Below are positions 38,601-39,958 of a stretch of 39,958 nt of DNA, piece by piece. Positions within the stretch are counted from its first letter, which is position 1, and each line of letters starts with the position of its first letter. The notes below the pieces were generated by a model. The model was not told the origin of the DNA. It saw only the letters and a list, made by a program, of their open reading frames with translations, and did not search any database. The stretch comes from Bacilli bacterium (GTDB lineage Bacteria > Bacillota_I > Bacilli_A > RF39 > UBA660): positions 1 to 39,958 of the forward strand of contig JAFWKJ010000013.1 of NCBI GenBank assembly GCA_017511375.1, in the 5' to 3' direction. Made by a program: the position numbers and the translations under genes.

Positions 38601-39958
38601 TTTTTATCTCCGGCAGCTCCAGCTTGATCGGTCTTTATTTCAAAATCATAAACATAAGAACTAAGACTTTCATCATCACAACCACTATGTGTATATCCAT
38701 TTGGATCGGTACAAGTTTGGTATACCCTAGTCATTTCCAAATGACTACCTGTTCCACCCTTAAGACTTAACCAAGCATTATGAAGGAGCCCTGATCCATC
38801 TGTATTAGATGTAGGTATACTAGTAGGATAAGAAGCTTTACTAGCACCGGTTGCATAATCTTGACCCGTATCACAAAGTGGAGCCGTATAATCAATCCAT
38901 ACAGTTTTATTAGTTGGACATTCTGGACTTTTATTAGCCGCCTTATCTAAAACATAACCACCAATTTTATCTCCTTTAGGTCCAGCTTGTGAAGTTTCAA
39001 TTTCTTGATCATATATAAAGTATTCTATACTATTAGGATCACAGGTACTATTAACACCTGCTGGACTACCACTATCTGCACAAACCTGTGTTACTTTTGC
39101 CATATTCTTAGTAGATCCACGTCCATTTTTCAATCCTAACCATCCATGTTTTGTTCTTAAATCTGTACTAGAGGCAGAATAACTTGATTTACTAGTACCA
39201 GAACCAAAAGTAAGACTCGTTGTACAACTTGGTAAAGTATAATCGATTTGTACCGTTTGATCTGCTGGACAATCACTATAGTTTCCAGCAACATCATGAA
39301 TTTTACCACCTTGCCCAACACCTTCAGCTCCTGCTACAGCAGTCTTTAATTCAAAATCATATACATAACTCTTCATGTCATTTGGACATAAACTTCTTTC
39401 ATTTCTTGGATCATAACAAACTTGTGTTACTCTTGCCATTTCTAGTTTTGGACCTTCTCCATTTACAAGTCCTAACCATCCATAAGATGTTAATAGATTT
39501 GCAGATGAAAGGTTATAATCATTTTTATTTGCTCCTGTACCATAGTCAATCTTGGTAGAACAAATCGGATGAGTTCTATCAATATTTGCTTTCATCACAA
39601 CCGTAGTACAGTTACCTGCTTTATCACACATAGTGAATTTTGCTCGTCTCTTTCCTTCTTTATATAGACGTAAGCCCTTGATACTAGCATTTTGTACTCC
39701 TTTTTCTGCCAATTCTAATGTTGCTCTGTCTTTTACATCATCATAAACTGTGGAAGTAAGAATTCCAGATGCCTCAACTCCATTATCTTGCTCTGTCGTT
39801 CCATCACCTACTTGATTACTATCTGTATCTTCTTCATTAACTTCCCACTTATAATTATATAAGTATAAATTATCCGTAACTTCAGCATCAATAATGACTC
39901 CATTTGGATATTTATCATCATTCATCCAAGTATTAACCAAATCGGAATATGCATCAAC
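35636..39958 (-). CDS. giant Cys-rich repeat surface protein, C-terminal part (5' end outside window)
   Basis: About 1440 residues are visible and the frame stays open through the right edge, so the true start lies beyond 39958. Order seen: an N-terminal segment ending in a CDKAGNC unit; six ~117-residue repeats (each C...GWLGL...MAKVTQVC...YFIYD.EI.T..AGA.G...GG...D.AGN...CP...V.IDYT.P); three ~99-residue repeats with WTNQTVTVS and C-x-D; one variant repeat; then a C-terminal Cys-rich region with a thrombospondin-1-like string WGSCSEPCDGGT. DxAGN followed by a closing DYT/DR strand is typical of Ig-like surface repeats. No LPxTG or membrane anchor at the end (DCGKCEN). Likely an exported adhesin-like protein. 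Confidence 0.85.
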   Translation of the reverse strand, partial: VDAYSDLVNTWMNDDKYPNGVIIDAEVTDNLYLYNYKWEVNEEDTDSNQVGDGTTEQDNGVEASGILTSTVYDDVKDRATLELAEKGVQNASIKGLRLYKEGKRRAKFTMCDKAGNCTTVVMKANIDRTHPICSTKIDYGTGANKNDYNLSSANLLTSYGWLGLVNGEGPKLEMARVTQVCYDPRNERSLCPNDMKSYVYDFELKTAVAGAEGVGQGGKIHDVAGNYSDCPADQTVQIDYTLPSCTTSLTFGSGTSKSSYSASSTDLRTKHGWLGLKNGRGSTKNMAKVTQVCADSGSPAGVNSTCDPNSIEYFIYDQEIETSQAGPKGDKIGGYVLDKAANKSPECPTNKTVWIDYTAPLCDTGQDYATGASKASYPTSIPTSNTDGSGLLHNAWLSLKGGTGSHLEMTRVYQTCTDPNGYTHSGCDDESLSSYVYDFEIKTDQAGAAGDKNGGDVYDKAGNLSASCPTNKHVWIDYTKAVCTADVSYGVGANKNNFTPTSDGILTAHGWLGWQNGLKSSGIKEMAKVTQVCNDNQSPRGINSDCDDGSINYFIYDYEIETDNAGAMGYNDGGTINDIAGNISSCPKKTVKIDYTLPTCTTITKYAYGSSSTNFNDSSTKLATSYGWIGLHDGTGPLKNMAKVTQQCTENGTIKSGCDDNSIDYFIYDSEMDISNAGAMGRGVGGTVYDKAGNISAECDPNQTVRIDYTIPVCGAGQNYGTGTGASSYSVQNTTGSGYLNGTDNWLSLKNGTGGSSGNEKEMTRIYQTCSDPNGTTHSTCDPNSINYHTYDYEIKTDDAGAAGDGQGGTVADQAGNISATCPTGFHVWTDYTKPACNLSRTYASNGKSYDSSNNSTVDKYTNNPYSGEWTTATVRVSRECKDEAGTINSDCTTTSKQDKHYDYPGAANTHYSKNLGPGGDGTTVTVDDVAGNIQTCGTLSVNIDRKKPDCSVSAKAGGSSYSSGTWTNQTVTVSRSCSDTGGSGCTNASNDSKPNDYEGTNNGNYTTSNAVPADTSIVDNVGNSNTCSPITVKIDRHAPECKLAAKYPNNTDYPTTAPWTNQTITVSSSCDDGTGGSGCVTSAASHPYTDTQINTTTAGAKGENNAGSVSDGAGNTTDCGYRSIKIDKKAPTGECTLSGSYNTNSSNSMSITPSRVSDNSGVGGVSQTYKFTGESSFTSSSSRSNSLSCSSSGTKTGYMYLTDSLGNNTTITCTGSVSVPTCCGSGSVNYGSWGSCSEPCDGGTKYRSKTSKYDGSDCGLDSASCNSQVCCASGHIKYKDGSSCSVSCGSGTYNRLAYSSYYSDYSHRCSSFDTSTGGSNCSITCTTKVYLCQANVTHGTSNWYDSYAWTYIRQGNSFRDVWYDTPGINGMLAGFKTPIEISGERTLSGTTYTVGTLSSCGNIPGTNTSSLVAGYCNGWVYNECYKTSVPTSDCGKCEN
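36563..37453 (-). repeat. three ~99-residue short-type repeats
   Basis: Three units begin ACNLSRTY, DCSVSAKA and ECKLAAKY. Each has a Trp-Thr strand (EWTTATVRVSRECKD, TWTNQTVTVSRSCSD, PWTNQTITVSSSCDD), a central D-x-x-GN and a closing IDR/IDK-x-P. They are shorter relatives of the six long repeats upstream. Confidence 0.85.
37454..39565 (-). repeat. six ~117-residue long-type repeats
   Basis: 2112 bp in six units. Common elements in each are a Tyr/Gly-rich start with Cys, W-L-G-L or W-L-S-L, E-M-A/T-R/K-V, Q-V/T-C, a YVYDFE or YFIYDYE-type string, AGA.G, AGN, C and a closing DYT.P. Units 3 and 6 share the variant W-L-S-L/E-M-T-R-V/I-Y-Q-T-C and DPNG; units 2, 4 and 5 share K-V-T-Q. This A/B pattern suggests duplication in blocks. 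Confidence 0.88.

Noticed and set aside
39220-39558. 112-codon plus-strand frame rich in His, Leu and Gln
   Set aside because: Shadow of the repeat region of the giant protein; similar His/Leu/Asn frames recur opposite other repeats and reflect the codon pattern of the real strand.
37454-39565. Regular tandem repeats considered as a CRISPR array
   Set aside because: Units are about 350 bp, entirely coding, and diverge in step with protein constraints; there are no 20-40 bp identical repeats with unique spacers.

Overview
The window looks like chromosomal core sequence from a low-GC, endospore-forming Bacillota. Spore genes (sigG, yunB, a YlmC/YmxH-like gene, a spoVID-like/ysxE-like pair and a SleC-type cortex-lytic pair), a CIRCE operator and Bacillus-like neighbourhoods (lon next to spoVID-ysxE) point to an uncultured member of the class Bacilli. 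The exact order cannot be fixed from this sequence. TGA is used as a stop, so the code is the standard bacterial one. No phage, insertion sequence, CRISPR array or attachment site was seen. Nearly everything is on the minus strand; the plus strand carries only a Nfu-type gene, two small membrane-protein genes and one mini-ORF.

Layout, left to right. (1) 1-523: a five-tRNA operon (Val-Thr-Tyr-Gln-Lys in transcription order) behind a strong promoter. (2) 524-3186: an S1-domain protein, a divergent Nfu-type Fe-S scaffold, then a DUF1292 protein followed by a long acidic Pro/Glu/Val-rich coiled-coil protein. (3) 3253-5273: yutD and a sporulation block sigG-ymxH-yunB. (4) 5339-8667: trmL, a membrane thioredoxin-like protein and a long U32-family protein. 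(5) 8723-9469: a membrane protein and a mini-ORF in a structured intergenic region that resembles a type I toxin locus. (6) 9470-15604: rubrerythrin, a small CxCxxC membrane protein, a YsxE/CotS-like and a SpoVID-like spore coat pair, lon and tig. (7) 15697-18424: an operon of a membrane-anchored zincin, a NUDIX hydrolase and galE. (8) 18470-20887: a second DUF1292 plus Pro/Glu/Val-rich protein pair with a small third gene. (9) 20991-23586: an operon of a divergent cysteine desulfurase, a small thioredoxin and a secreted thioredoxin fused to a CcdA/DsbD-type membrane domain. (10) 23672-30140: an inositol-phosphatase family enzyme, two linked unknowns, phosphoketolase, an unknown and htpG with CIRCE over its promoter. 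(11) 30220-34773: a SleC-like enzyme split into two genes, a four-LysM protein, a protein with one ryanodine-receptor-type (RyR) motif and a CPBP membrane protease. (12) 34918-39958: a small membrane-anchored Cys protein and the C-terminal ~1440 residues of a giant Cys-rich repeat surface protein that runs off the right edge.

How parts may work together. SigG, YunB, YmxH, SpoVID-like, YsxE-like, the split SleC and probably the LysM protein are spore development, coat and germination functions. Lon, trigger factor and HtpG are protein quality control. The secreted thioredoxin-CcdA fusion would supply extracytoplasmic thiol-disulfide chemistry, and the cysteine-rich giant surface protein is a possible client; that link is inference. 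The best candidates for something undescribed are the duplicated DUF1292 + acidic repeat protein module, the mini-toxin-like locus, the giant repeat protein with its small partner, the RyR-motif protein beside spore genes, and the divergent desulfurase redox operon.
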